DNA of 64,000 nt from Neorickettsia findlayensis (GCF_009856525.1 NZ_CP047224.1:682001-746000); one strand, 5' to 3'. Counted from the first letter of the stretch, positions 39,364 through 50,131 are shown. A program made the numbers and translations. Notes: generated by a model not told the origin, from the letters alone.

Positions 39364-42204
39364 ATGCAGGCAATCATAGAAGTTCGTAAACCGCACTCAG
39401 ATCCAAGAATCGCGACACTTGAAAGCGATGGTGTTATCAATATTCGGGAAGTTATTGATGTGTACCGATTCCATTCCACAAATCACGCTTCTAAGGAAAC
39501 TCTATTGGAGATCGTGCACGCATTAACTAATCATGTCTCAGAACAATTCAGGTGCTTCATTTACAACGCGGATCGCAACAAAATAAAAATTCTTGAAACC
39601 AGTAAAATAAGTTACCACGAAGGCAGTAGTATTCTATGGGATTTCAGAAGATGTTATACAAGCGACTTCTGGGTAATAGAAAAACAAACCCTCCGAGGAG
39701 TAAAGAACTTATTAGCGGAAGTAACCTTGGATATTGTGACCACATTACTGAAGCAAAGGGACATCAACACAATAGAACAAGACATACAAGTAGAAACAAG
39801 CACACTCATGATAGGAAGAGGTAGGTTACCCGACCTTAATCTGCTGTACAATCCCATGATTGAGGAAATCTCACTGAAAGCCATCCATAGCAAGAGAGTG
39901 ACATTCTGCGACCCTCACGAGAGTGTAAATATCATTTCTTCTGGTAAGACAAAAAATCTCACTCTAGAGGAATTAGATGCTTTCAATCGTCAGAACGCAC
40001 TCAACCTCAATGAAATTCAGCTATCCAAAATAGCTGAGCACTTTAGGTCAAAGGAAGGCAGGAGCTACCTGCGTGACATAGAACTTGAGACTATTGCACA
40101 GACTTGGTCTGAGCACTGTAAGCACAACATCATGTCTTATCCTATAGATGACCTACAAGAAGGAATATTCCGGGGATACATAAAGAAGTCCACTGAGACA
40201 ATCATAAGAAATAATCCAAACCATATCTGTGCCTCCGTATTCACTGACAACGCAGGTGCAATTTGGTTCGATAAGGATCATCTCATCTGCGTAAAGGTCG
40301 AGACACATAACAGCCCTTCTGCATTGGAACCCTTCGGAGGTGCAATGACAGGAATTCTTGGAGTTAACAGAGATATTCTGGGTTTTGGGCTGGCAGCAAA
40401 ACCTATAGCAAATTATTATGCTTTCTGCGTTGAAGACCCAGACACCGAAAGACAAGATTTGTATCACGATATACATAAAACAAAACCCAAACTGGATTCG
40501 CGAAGCATACTTAAGGGAATAATTCAGGGTGTCAACACTGGAGGCAATTGTTCTGGTATTCCGACTCCACAAGGCGCGCTTTATTTCAGCAACGCATTCC
40601 AAGCAAAACCACTCGTGTTTGTCGGATGTGCAGGCATAATCCCAGCAAAAATTGCAGAGAAAGAATCCTGGATAAAAGGACCAGAGGATGGGGATCTGAT
40701 TGTCATAGCGGGGGGAAGAACGGGACGGGACGGCATACACGGAGCAACTTTTTCTTCAGCTGGGATAACAGACTCAAATGTCAAAGGTACTGAGATTCAA
40801 TTAGGCGACCCTTTTACACAGAAAAAGCTTTCCGATGCAATAATACGTGAAGTAAGAGACACAGCACTTTATAACGCTATTACTGACAATGGAGCCGGTG
40901 GGTTATCTTCGTCTGTTGGAGAAATGGGAAGAGAGGGATTTGTAGTGCATCTCGAAAAAGTGCTTTTAAAGACAAGTGGGCTTGCACCGTGGGAGATATG
41001 GATCTCTGAATCTCAAGAAAGAATGACATTTGCAGTTCCGCGCGGAAAGTTAGAGACCTTCGGGCACATTATGACCAGACATGGTGTTGAGTTTGCTGTC
41101 ATAGGTGAATTTAACAAATCCGGCAGAGGACTTATCACTTTCGAGGGCACAACTGTTTTTGATTTGTCATTGCACTTTCTACATGATGGAAACCCTACGG
41201 TCCACTTACAAACTAAAAAACCAAAAGAAATGCCAGGAAAGCCTCATGTGACCTTCTCATCCCTTGAGGAAACAATTAGAGATAAAAATGTCTGCAGCAG
41301 AAAATTCATAGCAAAGCAGTATGATCATGAAGTTCAGGGAACATCTATTCTCAAACCACTACAAGGAAGAAATAAAATTTTCTCAGAGGTAACAGCAATA
41401 AAACCGTTACACAACTCTAAGAAGTGCATAGGGCAAGCGCAAGACTTAGCAATTATGACACGCGATCCATATTTAGACACATGTTCTTCGATTGAACAAG
41501 CAGTAAGGAACTTAGTAACAATTGGAGTAAACCCTCAAAAAATTGTTCTTCTAGATAACTTTTGTTGGTCCGACTCGAATGATCCAGAAAAACTATGGCT
41601 ACTCAAAGAAGCCGGGAGAGCTTGTCACGATATCTCTATAGCTTTAGGTACTCCTTTCATTTCGGGAAAGGACAGCATGTTTAATGATTTTAGCGGATAC
41701 ACTGCCTCAGGTGCGAAAGTCAAAATCTCCAATATCCCCTCATTGTTAATAACCGCAATTGGAATAGTGGATGATTACGAAGATATAGTTTCGCTAGATA
41801 CAAAATATCCAGAGGATTTAATATACCTCATTGATATGAACGTGGAAGCAAAAAGAGCCTTTGAAGTTTTCAGACGCTATCACTTGGCACTGAAAAATAA
41901 ATTAGTAGCTTCTGCTATTCCAGTAGGGTCAGGTGGAAGGCTTGTATCAATCGCAAAAATGCTTATGGCTAACGGCCATGGTGGAATGATTTCCCTTGAA
42001 GACAACAAAGAAAATCTTGAAAAATCACATGAAATTATTGTCACTGTCGCCCCGAAAAACGAGTTGGCTTTCATGGACACATTTTTGGATACAGAGATTA
42101 CAAAAATTGGTAAGGTTACACAGGAAGCTGTACTGGAAATGGGGAAATCCAGTAAAGTGAAGATTGATGCATTATTGTCAGCATACAAGGGCACCCTACT
42201 CTAG
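39364..42204 (+). CDS. purL: phosphoribosylformylglycinamidine synthase, long PurL
   Basis: 946 residues, longer than the usual small PurL (about 740) but lacking a glutaminase domain. The extra 200 or so residues at the N-terminus start MQAIIEVRKPHSDPRIA and probably correspond to a PurS-like unit plus linker. Core PurL marks follow: TWSEHCKHNI near residue 251, VETHNSPSALEPFGGA near residue 310, TDNGAGGLSSSVGEMG near residue 512, and ISGKDSMFND near residue 774. It makes FGAM in purine synthesis, using ammonia from a separate PurQ. Purine synthesis is retained in Anaplasmataceae. Confidence 0.9.
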   Translation: MQAIIEVRKPHSDPRIATLESDGVINIREVIDVYRFHSTNHASKETLLEIVHALTNHVSEQFRCFIYNADRNKIKILETSKISYHEGSSILWDFRRCYTSDFWVIEKQTLRGVKNLLAEVTLDIVTTLLKQRDINTIEQDIQVETSTLMIGRGRLPDLNLLYNPMIEEISLKAIHSKRVTFCDPHESVNIISSGKTKNLTLEELDAFNRQNALNLNEIQLSKIAEHFRSKEGRSYLRDIELETIAQTWSEHCKHNIMSYPIDDLQEGIFRGYIKKSTETIIRNNPNHICASVFTDNAGAIWFDKDHLICVKVETHNSPSALEPFGGAMTGILGVNRDILGFGLAAKPIANYYAFCVEDPDTERQDLYHDIHKTKPKLDSRSILKGIIQGVNTGGNCSGIPTPQGALYFSNAFQAKPLVFVGCAGIIPAKIAEKESWIKGPEDGDLIVIAGGRTGRDGIHGATFSSAGITDSNVKGTEIQLGDPFTQKKLSDAIIREVRDTALYNAITDNGAGGLSSSVGEMGREGFVVHLEKVLLKTSGLAPWEIWISESQERMTFAVPRGKLETFGHIMTRHGVEFAVIGEFNKSGRGLITFEGTTVFDLSLHFLHDGNPTVHLQTKKPKEMPGKPHVTFSSLEETIRDKNVCSRKFIAKQYDHEVQGTSILKPLQGRNKIFSEVTAIKPLHNSKKCIGQAQDLAIMTRDPYLDTCSSIEQAVRNLVTIGVNPQKIVLLDNFCWSDSNDPEKLWLLKEAGRACHDISIALGTPFISGKDSMFNDFSGYTASGAKVKISNIPSLLITAIGIVDDYEDIVSLDTKYPEDLIYLIDMNVEAKRAFEVFRRYHLALKNKLVASAIPVGSGGRLVSIAKMLMANGHGGMISLEDNKENLEKSHEIIVTVAPKNELAFMDTFLDTEITKIGKVTQEAVLEMGKSSKVKIDALLSAYKGTLL

Positions 42205-42475
42205 TTTGGCTTACAGAGGCACGGCATTGAGAGAAAGAAGTATTAATGTAGGCCACCGCTTGCAAACTTCCCTTAGTTCTAATGAACTACTGTTTGTTTG
42301 GAGCGCATTACGCTCATGAATGGAAGTATAAACGCAACTTCAGCGCCACAAATTCTTGCAGATCCACGACTTCCATAGAAAAAACGGTTCCTATCCTCCT
42401 ACCGAGGTGACAGAAGATTCTCAACAGTACCAGAAAGGGCACCAAAGCCGAGAATTTGATATGTCTCCAATAAAC

Positions 42476-42697
42476 CTATTCCTCTAGGTGTAACAAAGAC
42501 TTCATATAGTTTATTGCAGATGCCATGAAACCAGTTTGAGCTAAATTATCTGCTTGTGTTGTTTTGCTAGAGTCAGTAGAAATAGCTGGAAACTGAACAA
42601 AGCCAGATAAGTCCAATGATAAATTCAACTCAAATTCCATAGGTTCCTGCAGATACTCATAACAAGAAGAACAGCAATCTAGCGATTCGTTGATCAT
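42476..42697 (-). CDS. small hypothetical protein
   Basis: 73 residues, acidic, with CCSSCYEYL near the N-terminus. A weak ribosome site (GGGCGAGAG) precedes the ATG and a strongly AT-rich stretch lies upstream, as expected of a promoter. I do not recognise it. The gap 42205-42475 behind it shows protein-like frames interrupted by stops and may hold a decayed gene end. Confidence 0.3.
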   Translation of the reverse strand: MINESLDCCSSCYEYLQEPMEFELNLSLDLSGFVQFPAISTDSSKTTQADNLAQTGFMASAINYMKSLLHLEE

Positions 42698-43080
42698 AAC
42701 GTATACTCTCGCCCATATAATTAATTTTTTAAGTATTTACATAAAATAAAGAATTTTTCAATACTGATAATTTTTAAAATTTAAAATTTTTATAAAATGC
42801 ATCGATATTGCTTGTGATAGATCACACCAACACTTTGCAAAATCATTTTCACCACGTTGTAAGTCATAAGAAGTAGAGAACTTTCTTAAGCTCAAAATTA
42901 TACTACCATTCCTCTACACACATCACAGACAACTCTCCAAGCAAAAACGCCCTCCTGGGAGACAAAAAGAGCATTTATCAGCTACAAGGTTCTAGCTAAA
43001 TATTTAATAAATTCAAAAGGTAAGCTAATGACGCAAATTAATCACAGCAGCATCACAGAGTAAAAGCAAATGACACATGC
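42698..43080. other. AT-rich intergenic region
   Basis: 383 bases, with an extremely AT-rich core at about 42715-42805. It lies upstream of the small ORF at 42476 and downstream of ampG. No RNA gene is seen. Confidence 0.3.
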
Positions 43081-44385
43081 TCATCCCGAAGACTTTTCGA
43101 TTTTGGCGTATTTCTCTAGAAACAAGACCAAAAACAATGCTGGAAGACCTGAGACAACACTTGTAACAAACAAAACCGTCCACCCAAAATAGTCAGCAAT
43201 TAGCCCTGCAACAACAGGTAAAACCGAGCGATCTACTATAAAGAGGGAACTGAAAATTGCATATACACTCCCAGAAAAGCGAGCTTTGCTTGCAAGTCCC
43301 GAGATATATCCAATAATAGCCGTGGTAGCAATACTCCCACAAATATTTTCCGTTGCTATGGTCATGTACAGCAATGGAAGATTGTACCCTACCTTTGACT
43401 GCACAACGAACATCACATTTGAAAGCATCTGCACTACGGCTCCAAAAACAAGCCCCTTGATAATCCCATACCTATAGACAATTTTTGAACCAATAACACC
43501 CCCACCAATAAGAAAAAGCAAACCAAATGTTTTTGCAACAACTGCAATTTCAGTCAGTGAAAAGCCGATGTCTAAAAGAAATGGAGAAATCATCGTCGCT
43601 ATGAGTGAATCACAAGAACGATATATAACAACCAAAATGATGATATAAACACTCTTCTTTATTTGTAGAATCTCTCTAAGTGGTTGGATGATTGTTTCAG
43701 GAAGGAAAGATCGTGAATTGGTACTCATTTCCTTTTGTGAAGCTTTCAGTTTTGGTTCACCCATGCACAAAACCGTTACACTAGCACTCAAGCTTAAAAA
43801 GGCTGAGAAGATATAGAGTATCCTCCAATTAATAAAATCCTCACACAATCCGTATGAGTTACAAAGATAGTCAACTAAAAAAAGGGTTAGAGCACCACTG
43901 ATTAAATGTGCGACCCTCCATCCAAGTAAAACGTTAGAAGAACCTATTAATTGCTCCTTTGTTCTCAAAATAGAAATTCGATAGTTATCAATCACAACTT
44001 CCTGAAGGGAAGAAAAAAATGCGACGACCAAAGCAAAAAAGCCCATAAGATATATATTTTTTAAGGGATTCATGAAGCTCAGTCCGACAATTGAGAAAAA
44101 AACACACTGCTGCAATAGCAGTATCCACCCTCTTTTTTGCCCGAAGCACCGACCAAGTATTGGGACAGTATAGAGATCAAAAAATGGTGCAAATAGGAAC
44201 TTTACTATGTATGGTATACCCACGAGGGCAAACAACCCAATACTTGAACAGTTTACACCAGCCTTTGCTAGCCACACACTTAGAGTGGGCGCGACTAGGA
44301 CAGTTGGGACACCACAGGAAAACCCAAGAAAAAAGGTAGCGATGACTTTGATGTAGAAACTTAGTAACAACTTCCTTCTTTTCAC
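43081..44385 (-). CDS. ampG: AmpG-like MFS permease
   Basis: 434 residues with about 12 membrane helices. The N-terminal block FLGFSCGVPTVLVAPTLSVWLAKAGV resembles AmpG, the importer of anhydromuropeptides, and PYIVKFLFAPFFD is the family's second-helix mark. AmpG normally recycles cell wall; Anaplasmataceae have little or no peptidoglycan, so either some muropeptide recycling persists or the permease carries another substrate. The family call is firm, the substrate is not. Confidence 0.8.
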   Translation of the reverse strand: MKRRKLLLSFYIKVIATFFLGFSCGVPTVLVAPTLSVWLAKAGVNCSSIGLFALVGIPYIVKFLFAPFFDLYTVPILGRCFGQKRGWILLLQQCVFFSIVGLSFMNPLKNIYLMGFFALVVAFFSSLQEVVIDNYRISILRTKEQLIGSSNVLLGWRVAHLISGALTLFLVDYLCNSYGLCEDFINWRILYIFSAFLSLSASVTVLCMGEPKLKASQKEMSTNSRSFLPETIIQPLREILQIKKSVYIIILVVIYRSCDSLIATMISPFLLDIGFSLTEIAVVAKTFGLLFLIGGGVIGSKIVYRYGIIKGLVFGAVVQMLSNVMFVVQSKVGYNLPLLYMTIATENICGSIATTAIIGYISGLASKARFSGSVYAIFSSLFIVDRSVLPVVAGLIADYFGWTVLFVTSVVSGLPALFLVLFLEKYAKIEKSSG

Positions 44386-44491
44386 TCTGTACAGGAATCA
44401 CACACTCAGAAACAAATCATAGAAAGGCTTCTTGCAAGCACCTATCCGCAGACCGACTACCCTTGGAGCCAAATAAAGTCTAGGTCTCTAT

Positions 44492-46450
44492 CTATACTTT
44501 TAGAAACCTCAATAATAAATCACCCTCGCTCACATTTTGCTCTTGCACAACGCAGACTTCTTTCACAGTACCAGCCCGTTCAGCAGTGATAGTATTCTGC
44601 ATTTTCATTGCTTCGAGTAAAAATAACGGATCACCCGGTCTAACTGTGTCACCAACACCAACATAAATGCTTACTATGACTCCTGTCATTGTAGAAACCA
44701 TTTTGTCTGCCTTTTGTATACCTGAGGTATTCTTCTGCACAGATAACCACTTCGTATACACTTCCTTGGGAAGAGCAAGACACAACTGTGAACAACCATC
44801 ATACTCAACTCGTTTGCTTAACTTATCAGTATTGAAAAACCTCGCGGCGAATGCCTCACCATTGATTTTTGCAAGAAATAAGCCCTCCTTTGTTTCTCTC
44901 AGAATCTCGACTCTATATTCCTCTTTAGCAAGGACAAAGCTAAATTTACCACTTGCAATGGAAACATCAACTTCATATTCCTGACTCCCAAGTCTTACAA
45001 TGAAAGTACGACTTTCCTCAAATGAACCACTCCATATATCCATCATGGTATACAAAGTCACTGCAATAAAACGTAGGGTCGCACATTTGTCCAGGGACTC
45101 ATACCAACCCACCCCTTGATACTGCTTTTCTACAAAATGAGTGTTTATATTTCCATTAATAAAGTCGGTATTACGAAATAAAGATTCCAAAAACACTAAG
45201 TTATTCTTTACACCCACTATGCACGTCATCTGGAGCGCCTCACACATCCCTTTTAACGCATCAGAACGCGTTTTACCCTTAACGATAATCTTTGCCATCA
45301 TCGGATCATAAAACATACCAACCTCGGAACCTGTACTTACACTACTTTCAACCCTGACATTCGTGGGAAAATCAGCACGACGTACAAAACCACTCGTTGG
45401 CATAAAGTTATTCATGGGATCCTCACCATATATGCGTGCTTCAAATGACCAACCGTTGAACTTCGTAACGCTTTTCTTCTTTGAGAGATCATTACCCTCA
45501 GCGATGCGGATCATCTCTTCGACTATATCAATACCAGTAATCATTTCGGTTACTGTGTGCTCAACTTGGATGCGGGTATTCATCTCCATAAAGTAGAAAT
45601 TTCGCTCCTGGTCCAGTATATATTCCACCGTCCCAACAGAAGTGTACCCAACTGCACGAGCTAATCTAATAGACTGTTCATACATCTTTTCTCTGAGTCC
45701 CCGATCAAGTACAAGGCTTGGAGCCTCCTCAACAACCTTTTGATGCCGTCTCTGTACCGAACATTCTCGTTCACCCAAACAAATAACGTGGCCATTTTTG
45801 TCAGCAATTAGCTGTACTTCTATGTGTCTAGGATTTTTGATATATTTCTCGATGAAGATTCGTTCATCTGCAAAAAAATTCAGCGCTTCATGGCAAGCAA
45901 GCTGCATAGCTCCGCGCAATTCATCTTCCCTATTGACCAACCGCATTCCTTTACCTCCTCCTCCTGCGGCAGCCTTTATCAGAACTGGGAAACCTATTTC
46001 TTTAGCAATAGAGACAGCCTGTCCATAATCAGAAATTTCCCCGAGATACCCGGGCACAAGATTAATTGAGGCTTTCTGAGCAATCTTTTTTGCCATCACC
46101 TTATCACTCATCATAGAGATGCACTCTGAGCTGGGACCAATAAAAGTAAAACCAGCTTGCTCAACAGATCGGGCAAAGCTAGAGTTCTCAGATAAAAAAC
46201 CATATCCAGGATGCACAGCATCTGCACCACTTTTTCTGACCGCTGTGAGTATGGATTCCACATTGTTATAGCTCTCACTAACGGTAACACCGCCTATATG
46301 AACTGCCTCATCTGTATGCTGAATATAGCCCGAATTAACATCAAGATCGGAATAAATAGCGACACTCTTTTTACCCAATTTTTTCAAGGTGCGTGCTATT
46401 CTTGATACGATCTCGCCGCGGTTAGCAATTAGGACTTTTTGTATTGACAT
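44492..46450 (-). CDS. pccA: propionyl-CoA carboxylase, biotin-containing (alpha) subunit
   Basis: 652 residues. The biotin carboxylase domain has IANRGEI at the start, the ATP loop KAAAGGGGKGMR and EKYIKNPRHIEVQ, and the active-site MEMNTRIQVEHTVTE. The last 75 residues are the biotinyl domain with the biotin attachment site LEAMKMQN. It carboxylates its own biotin for PccB. The start overlaps the end of prs by 29 bases. Confidence 0.94.
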   Translation of the reverse strand: MSIQKVLIANRGEIVSRIARTLKKLGKKSVAIYSDLDVNSGYIQHTDEAVHIGGVTVSESYNNVESILTAVRKSGADAVHPGYGFLSENSSFARSVEQAGFTFIGPSSECISMMSDKVMAKKIAQKASINLVPGYLGEISDYGQAVSIAKEIGFPVLIKAAAGGGGKGMRLVNREDELRGAMQLACHEALNFFADERIFIEKYIKNPRHIEVQLIADKNGHVICLGERECSVQRRHQKVVEEAPSLVLDRGLREKMYEQSIRLARAVGYTSVGTVEYILDQERNFYFMEMNTRIQVEHTVTEMITGIDIVEEMIRIAEGNDLSKKKSVTKFNGWSFEARIYGEDPMNNFMPTSGFVRRADFPTNVRVESSVSTGSEVGMFYDPMMAKIIVKGKTRSDALKGMCEALQMTCIVGVKNNLVFLESLFRNTDFINGNINTHFVEKQYQGVGWYESLDKCATLRFIAVTLYTMMDIWSGSFEESRTFIVRLGSQEYEVDVSIASGKFSFVLAKEEYRVEILRETKEGLFLAKINGEAFAARFFNTDKLSKRVEYDGCSQLCLALPKEVYTKWLSVQKNTSGIQKADKMVSTMTGVIVSIYVGVGDTVRPGDPLFLLEAMKMQNTITAERAGTVKEVCVVQEQNVSEGDLLLRFLKV

Positions 46451-47333
46451 CTAAGTACACTGAACGAATTTTTCTCGCGAGCAAGTCTGCAGCACTAATA
46501 ACCTCTATTTTTCCTTGAGTCTCACCCCAAGGTATGCTATCAGTGACAACAATCCTATCTACCTGTGAGCCCATAATTTTCTGCCTCGCACTGCCAGAAA
46601 ATACACCATGAGTAATAAATGCAACAACAGATCTTGCACCGAGTTCCTTAAGTTTAGCAGCCGAATTGCAGAGGGTTCCACCACCACAAACAATATCATC
46701 AACTATGATGCAGTCTTTACCATAAATTTCTCCGACCACCTCAGTAACCTCGGATAAACAGGCTCTAGGTCTGCGTTTATTCATGATAACAAGACTCGTG
46801 CCAAGCTCTTCAGATAGAGGCTTCAACTTTTTTACAGCACCAACATCAGGTGCGACAAGCGCCATATTGTGATCCACATGCATACTTTCTTTGAGCAGCG
46901 ACCACGGAAGAACATTATACACCGGGATCTCGAAAAAGCCCTCAAACTGAGGAAAGTGTACATCAAGCACCAAAAGCGACGAAATCCTTTCTCCAACAAT
47001 GCGAGCGACTACTTTTGCTGCAACAGCCGAGCCAGGCGTAACAATCCTATCAGCGCGAGCGTAACCAAAATATGGAGAAACCAAAGTAATATCGCGCACC
47101 CCTAACCTGTTCAGAGCATCCACGATGAACAAAAACTCCATTATGTCGCCATCACTACAGAGACTCTGCAGGACAAGGACCCCGGTTCCAGGAACAACAT
47201 CTTCATGATGTATAAGAACATTGCTCTCACCATCAGGAAATCTACTTACTTGTGCACGAACCATGGCCAAGTCAAGGAGTAAAGCTATTTCCTGGCCAAG
47301 TTTTCCAGCTTTGCTACCCATGAGCACTTTCAT
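46422..47333 (-). CDS. prs: ribose-phosphate pyrophosphokinase
   Basis: 303 residues. Makes PRPP for nucleotide synthesis. Marks include FPDGESNVLI, SPYFGYARADR (the usual YxRQDR has Ala in place of Gln), LDVHFPQFEGFF and the PRPP loop DCIIVDDIVCGGGTLCNSA. It overlaps pccA downstream. It supplies purL and pyrF pathways. Confidence 0.92.
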   Translation of the reverse strand: MKVLMGSKAGKLGQEIALLLDLAMVRAQVSRFPDGESNVLIHHEDVVPGTGVLVLQSLCSDGDIMEFLFIVDALNRLGVRDITLVSPYFGYARADRIVTPGSAVAAKVVARIVGERISSLLVLDVHFPQFEGFFEIPVYNVLPWSLLKESMHVDHNMALVAPDVGAVKKLKPLSEELGTSLVIMNKRRPRACLSEVTEVVGEIYGKDCIIVDDIVCGGGTLCNSAAKLKELGARSVVAFITHGVFSGSARQKIMGSQVDRIVVTDSIPWGETQGKIEVISAADLLARKIRSVYLDVNTKSPNC

Positions 47334-47499
47334 GTTATTAGCGCAACAGCCACATTAAATTGACTAGGAAAGGATATAGGATATGGAAGAACAAATCCAC
47401 CACAAAAAACCACGTTTTAAAGAAATGGTAGTACAAAAAGAATGCCACACTGACGCACAAGCTTGAAAGAATACTCATCTAACAAGAAGAACCCCTTCA

Positions 47500-48042
47500 T
47501 CAAACCTGCTGAACCTCTCTAACTTCAGGAACATAATACTGAAGCAGGTTCTCTATACCATCCTTGAGAGTCACAGAAGCACTGGGACAGCCAGCACATG
47601 CTCCCTGAAGTTTCAGATATACAACCCCGTCTTTATAACCTTTAAACACAACATTACCACCGTCTTCGACAACAGAAGGTCGGACCTTGGTATCTATAAT
47701 TTCCCGTATTTTCTTAGAAACCTCATCTACACATTCTACTTCCTCGTCTTCTGTTACAGGTCGAACAAGATCAGAGCCAGCAGTAAAATACTCAACTATC
47801 ACGCTAAAGATCTGCGGCTTCAATATATCCCACTCTGCATCTGCAGTTTTACTCACAGATACAAAATCCACCCCAAGCATCACACCAGAAACACCTTGTA
47901 TTTGCCAGAGCATCTCAGGAAGTTTATGACCAAAAGCGTCACCAGCTGTAGAAAAATCGGCAATTCCACTATCAAGTATTTTCACACCAGGAAAAAATTT
48001 TAGTACATTTGGGTTCGGGGTGTGCTCGGTTTGTATGAACAT
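47500..48042 (-). CDS. NfuA-like Fe-S cluster carrier
   Basis: 180 residues with two domains: the N-terminal Nfu_N part (FIQTEHTPNPNVLKFFPG) and the C-terminal NifU-like domain with VRPSVVEDGGNVVFKGY and the cluster-binding CAGCPSASVTL. This is the mitochondrial NFU1-type architecture. It delivers 4Fe-4S clusters to enzymes such as lipoyl synthase and NuoI. The upstream gap to the divergent J-protein is 80 bases and must hold both promoters. Confidence 0.92.
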   Translation of the reverse strand: MFIQTEHTPNPNVLKFFPGVKILDSGIADFSTAGDAFGHKLPEMLWQIQGVSGVMLGVDFVSVSKTADAEWDILKPQIFSVIVEYFTAGSDLVRPVTEDEEVECVDEVSKKIREIIDTKVRPSVVEDGGNVVFKGYKDGVVYLKLQGACAGCPSASVTLKDGIENLLQYYVPEVREVQQV

Positions 48043-48122
48043 ACTTCAAGTGTATTGAACAATCACTTATTAACTACGGCGAGATTATAATATACAATGC
48101 TTCGTAGTTTCAACGCTCGTAA

Positions 48123-48515
48123 ATGTTCTCGATAATCTTGCTGATTTTGTTACTGGTGATTCTCTTGCCGATATTATTTCTACTAGTAGTTGCGTTTATC
48201 TACAGGAAGAAATTTCAACTTTCTGAAAATTTCTCGCAGATATACGATACTGTTTACGAAATGATGAAAAGCGGAAACTTTAGCTTCGAGAATCTGCAGC
48301 AGTTTCAGCAAGGAGTATCATCTTCCAATTCAGCGGAAAAGATGTCTAAGGCGCAGGCCAGAGAAATTCTTGGTGTACCTGTGAATGCTAGCAAGGCAGA
48401 AATCAATAAGGCATATCACGCTCTGGTACAAAAAGTACATCCTGATAAGGGTGGTTCACATTATTTCGCACAACAACTCAATAAAGCCCGAGATACACTT
48501 ATAAAAATAAAATAG
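48123..48515 (+). CDS. membrane-anchored J-domain protein (TIM14-like)
   Basis: 130 residues. An N-terminal membrane helix (IILLILLLVILLPILFLLVVAFIY) is followed by a short linker and a C-terminal J domain from about residue 75 (QAREILGVPVNASKAEINKAY, then VHPDKGG with the HPD motif). The order TM then C-terminal J domain is that of alphaproteobacterial relatives of mitochondrial Pam18/TIM14, which stimulate DnaK at the membrane. The following gap, 48516-48723, contains nothing I recognise. Confidence 0.85.
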   Translation: MFSIILLILLLVILLPILFLLVVAFIYRKKFQLSENFSQIYDTVYEMMKSGNFSFENLQQFQQGVSSSNSAEKMSKAQAREILGVPVNASKAEINKAYHALVQKVHPDKGGSHYFAQQLNKARDTLIKIK

Positions 48516-48723
48516 GATTGAAGATTACTTAACGGTGACATGTGATTACTGAGATTTCAGGTGTCTCTTGCACCTTTCTATGCTTTCAGTCAATTGAAGG
48601 CCAGACCACCTTCCACATAGAACACCACCCGAAAACCACTTCATGTACGGCGTTATGTTTTTAGAACACGCATTTTACTTAACAAAGCACATATGTTAGC
48701 ATTGCGTCGTTCTTGGTCGGTGT

Positions 48724-49206
48724 ATGTTTAAGTTCGTAAGACAGATGCAGCTGACCCGCTTCTTTGTCGGTTTCAAGACCGTCCTGCGGTACTTTTTCGC
48801 ACCAAAGGTTACGATAAAATATCCGCAAGAAAAGGGACCTATCAGTCTGCGTTTCAGGGGTGAACACGCGCTCAGGCGCTATAAAAACGGGGAAGAGCGT
48901 TGTATAGCTTGCAAATTATGTGAAGTGATCTGTCCTGCACAGGCAATCACAATTGAGGCAGCTCCCAGAGGCTCTGACGGAAGTAGGCGGACCACAAGAT
49001 ACGATATAGACATGACCAAATGCATTTATTGTGGATTTTGCCAAGAGGCTTGTCCCGTGGATGCAATCGTCGAGGGTCCAAATTTTGAGTTTGCAGAAGA
49101 AAACCGTGAAGATTTGCTCTACAACAAGAAGAAATTACTCGACAATGGTAGTAAATGGGAAAGTGCATTAATTAGAATGCTCAATAGAAATGACACAACT
49201 CATTGA
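48724..49206 (+). CDS. nuoI: NADH-quinone oxidoreductase subunit I
   Basis: 160 residues. Two 4Fe-4S ferredoxin motifs, [12 protein letters not shown] and [12 protein letters not shown], with the family's [12 protein letters not shown] and [15 protein letters not shown] context. It carries clusters N6a and N6b in the peripheral arm of complex I. It stands apart from other nuo genes here and overlaps folD by 17 bases. Confidence 0.94.
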   Translation: MFKFVRQMQLTRFFVGFKTVLRYFFAPKVTIKYPQEKGPISLRFRGEHALRRYKNGEERCIACKLCEVICPAQAITIEAAPRGSDGSRRTTRYDIDMTKCIYCGFCQEACPVDAIVEGPNFEFAEENREDLLYNKKKLLDNGSKWESALIRMLNRNDTTH

Positions 49207-50077
49207 TGGTTTCGGAATTGCCTCGGGTATCTGTGAATCTATTGCAACTTCTGTAGCGCACCTCAAGAAAAATAATGGCCTAGTACCCAGTCTGAGAGTC
49301 ATCATTGTTGGTGAAAATCCGGCAAGTCATGTGTATGTTCGAAGTAAACAGAAAAAAGCAGAGTTGCTTGGTATAAACGCAAGGACTATAGCACTACCAA
49401 AGGATACGAGTGAGGCAGAACTAATACGATTGGTGGAATCTTTAAACGGCGACATTAGTGTTAATGCCATACTCGTTCAACTACCACTGCCTTCACACAT
49501 CAATTCGAGCAGAATTTTTGAATCGATTGATTCAAAAAAAGATGTTGATTGTTTCCATCCTGAAAATGTTGGCAGACTAACTCTCAGTAAAGATGCATTA
49601 TTAAAACCGTGTACACCAGCAGGCTCTCTATATCTAATAAAATCAGTTCTAGGGAACGATTTATCTGGTATGGATGCTGTTGTTATAGGGCGTTCAAATA
49701 TTGTTGGTAAGCCCATGGCAATGCTTCTTTTGCATGAGAATTGTACTGTTACGCTTACACACTCTAAAACCAGAGATATACAGGAAAAAACCATGCAAGC
49801 AGATATCGTTGTTTCAGCTGTTGGTATACCACACTTTGTAAAAAGAGACTTCATCAAGCCTGGTGCAACTGTTATAGATGTCGGAATAAACAAAGTGGAT
49901 GGTAGATTAGTTGGCGATGTCGATTTTGAAAACGTTTTTCAAAAAACAAAGTTCATTACACCTGTACCAAGAGGTGTTGGACCAATGACAATCGCTTTTC
50001 TCATGCTAAACACAGTAATTGCCACCTGTATACAAAACAAACTGGATCATCAAGACGTGATTAGGGTTGTCGTCTAG
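49190..50077 (+). CDS. folD: methylenetetrahydrofolate dehydrogenase/cyclohydrolase
   Basis: 295 residues. Family blocks: [18 protein letters not shown] with the catalytic Lys, [40 protein letters not shown], the NADP site [17 protein letters not shown], and [15 protein letters not shown]. It produces 10-formyl-THF needed for purines and for initiator Met-tRNA. It starts inside the end of nuoI. Confidence 0.94.
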   Translation: MTQLIDGFGIASGICESIATSVAHLKKNNGLVPSLRVIIVGENPASHVYVRSKQKKAELLGINARTIALPKDTSEAELIRLVESLNGDISVNAILVQLPLPSHINSSRIFESIDSKKDVDCFHPENVGRLTLSKDALLKPCTPAGSLYLIKSVLGNDLSGMDAVVIGRSNIVGKPMAMLLLHENCTVTLTHSKTRDIQEKTMQADIVVSAVGIPHFVKRDFIKPGATVIDVGINKVDGRLVGDVDFENVFQKTKFITPVPRGVGPMTIAFLMLNTVIATCIQNKLDHQDVIRVVV

Positions 50078-50131
50078 ATACCCCAGTACGAGAAGGTCAA
50101 CTCAAGCCTAAGAATTAAAACGGCAAGGAAC

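Noticed and set aside
42181-42235. Short similarity between the purL end and the bases after its stop
   Set aside because: Only about 18 bases match; chance is likely.
42205-42475. Protein-like minus-strand frame (FGALSGTVENLLSPR then FYGSRGSARICGAEVAF) interrupted by a stop
   Set aside because: It could be a decayed gene, but I could not assign a family or rule out chance, so it is not listed as a feature.
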